Source: Clostridia bacterium (GTDB lineage Bacteria > Bacillota > Clostridia > Peptostreptococcales > Anaerovoracaceae). From it: DNA of 12,088 nucleotides. Positions 12,010 to 12,088 of this stretch are shown here, in pieces. The stretch covers positions 1-12,088 of the forward strand of contig CAAEEA010000007.1 in assembly GCA_900754795.1 (NCBI GenBank), in the 5' to 3' direction. Made by a program: the position numbers and the translations under genes. Within the stretch, counting starts at the first letter, position 1; the number at the start of each line of letters is the position of its first letter. The notes under the pieces are model-generated. The model saw nothing but the letters and a program-made list of their open reading frames with translations, was not told where the DNA came from and searched no databases.

Positions 12010-12088
12010 ATGTATAAAGACGCTTTACGACCTGCCTGGGTCGAGATCAACCTTAACAATCTTGATTTTAACATTAAGAATATCAAAG
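12010..12088 (+). CDS. alr: Alanine racemase family protein, 5' end only
   Basis: The first 26 codons are present before the window ends. The translation MYKDALRPAWVEINLNNLDF continues with NIKNIK. The RPAWVEINLNNLDFNI block is the standard opening of fold-type III PLP racemases, in which alanine racemase makes D-alanine for cell walls. The PLP lysine lies beyond the edge, so a related racemase of another amino acid cannot be excluded. AAGGAG lies ten bases before the ATG; an earlier ATG at 12000 is in a frame that stops after five codons. It has a near-consensus promoter of its own. Confidence 0.8.
   Translation, partial: MYKDALRPAWVEINLNNLDFNIKNIK

Noticed and set aside
11583..12086. Long minus-strand open frame of 167 codons at the right edge
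   Set aside because: It is the shadow of the plus-strand small gene, its terminator and the racemase promoter; no ribosome binding site or family signal.
1..12088. CRISPR array, insertion sequence or transposase
   Set aside because: No regularly spaced repeats, no transposase-like protein and no terminal inverted repeats with target duplications were seen.

Overview
The window looks like chromosome from an anaerobic Gram-positive bacterium of the Clostridia. Pointers are strong GGAGG-type ribosome binding sites, sigma-A promoters of the TTGAAA-17-TATAAT type, an IspE (non-mevalonate pathway) gene, a YaaH/SleL-like GH18 protein, an AI-2E-family permease, and a small protein resembling the tail of anaerobic ribonucleotide reductase. 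Genus cannot be told from the sequence alone. All genes up to 11,376 lie on the minus strand; the last two are on the plus strand.

Region 1 (1-1590) is an AT-rich toxin-antitoxin module. A HigB-like toxin with a TTG start precedes a HigA-like antitoxin that carries a C-terminal ImmA/IrrE zinc-peptidase domain. A good promoter is bracketed by two near-identical 18-bp operator-like repeats.

Region 2 (1590-4493) is a tight, visibly GC-richer four-gene operon. It runs tyrosine-phosphatase-like protein, then DUF2130 protein (coiled coil plus a PD-(D/E)XK-like signature), then coiled-coil protein with a central J-domain-like HPD motif, then stand-alone HIRAN protein. Genes are coupled by a TAATG overlap, a 37-nt gap and a 3-nt gap. 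This is the best candidate for an undescribed DNA-processing, stress or defence system, and it sits with the TA module next to a tRNA gene.

Region 3 (4494-4908) has a nested inverted repeat, a strong terminator and a tRNA-Leu(CAG) gene with its own promoter.

Region 4 (4960-7123) holds an AI-2E-family permease with a clear promoter and a GH18 protein without signal peptide or LysM.

Region 5 (7214-10925) is a housekeeping operon read right to left: tadA, a membrane-anchored Big_5/Ig-like protein, a hairpin terminator, ispE, a GntR/FCD regulator and a monofunctional GT51 transglycosylase, closed by a strong terminator. Two junctions are ATGA overlaps. The tadA promoter is preceded by three TGTACA palindromes.

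Region 6 (10975-12088) has an unrecognised 133-residue protein on the minus strand, then on the plus strand the NrdD-tail-like small protein with promoter and terminator, and the first 26 codons of an alanine-racemase-type gene cut by the window edge.
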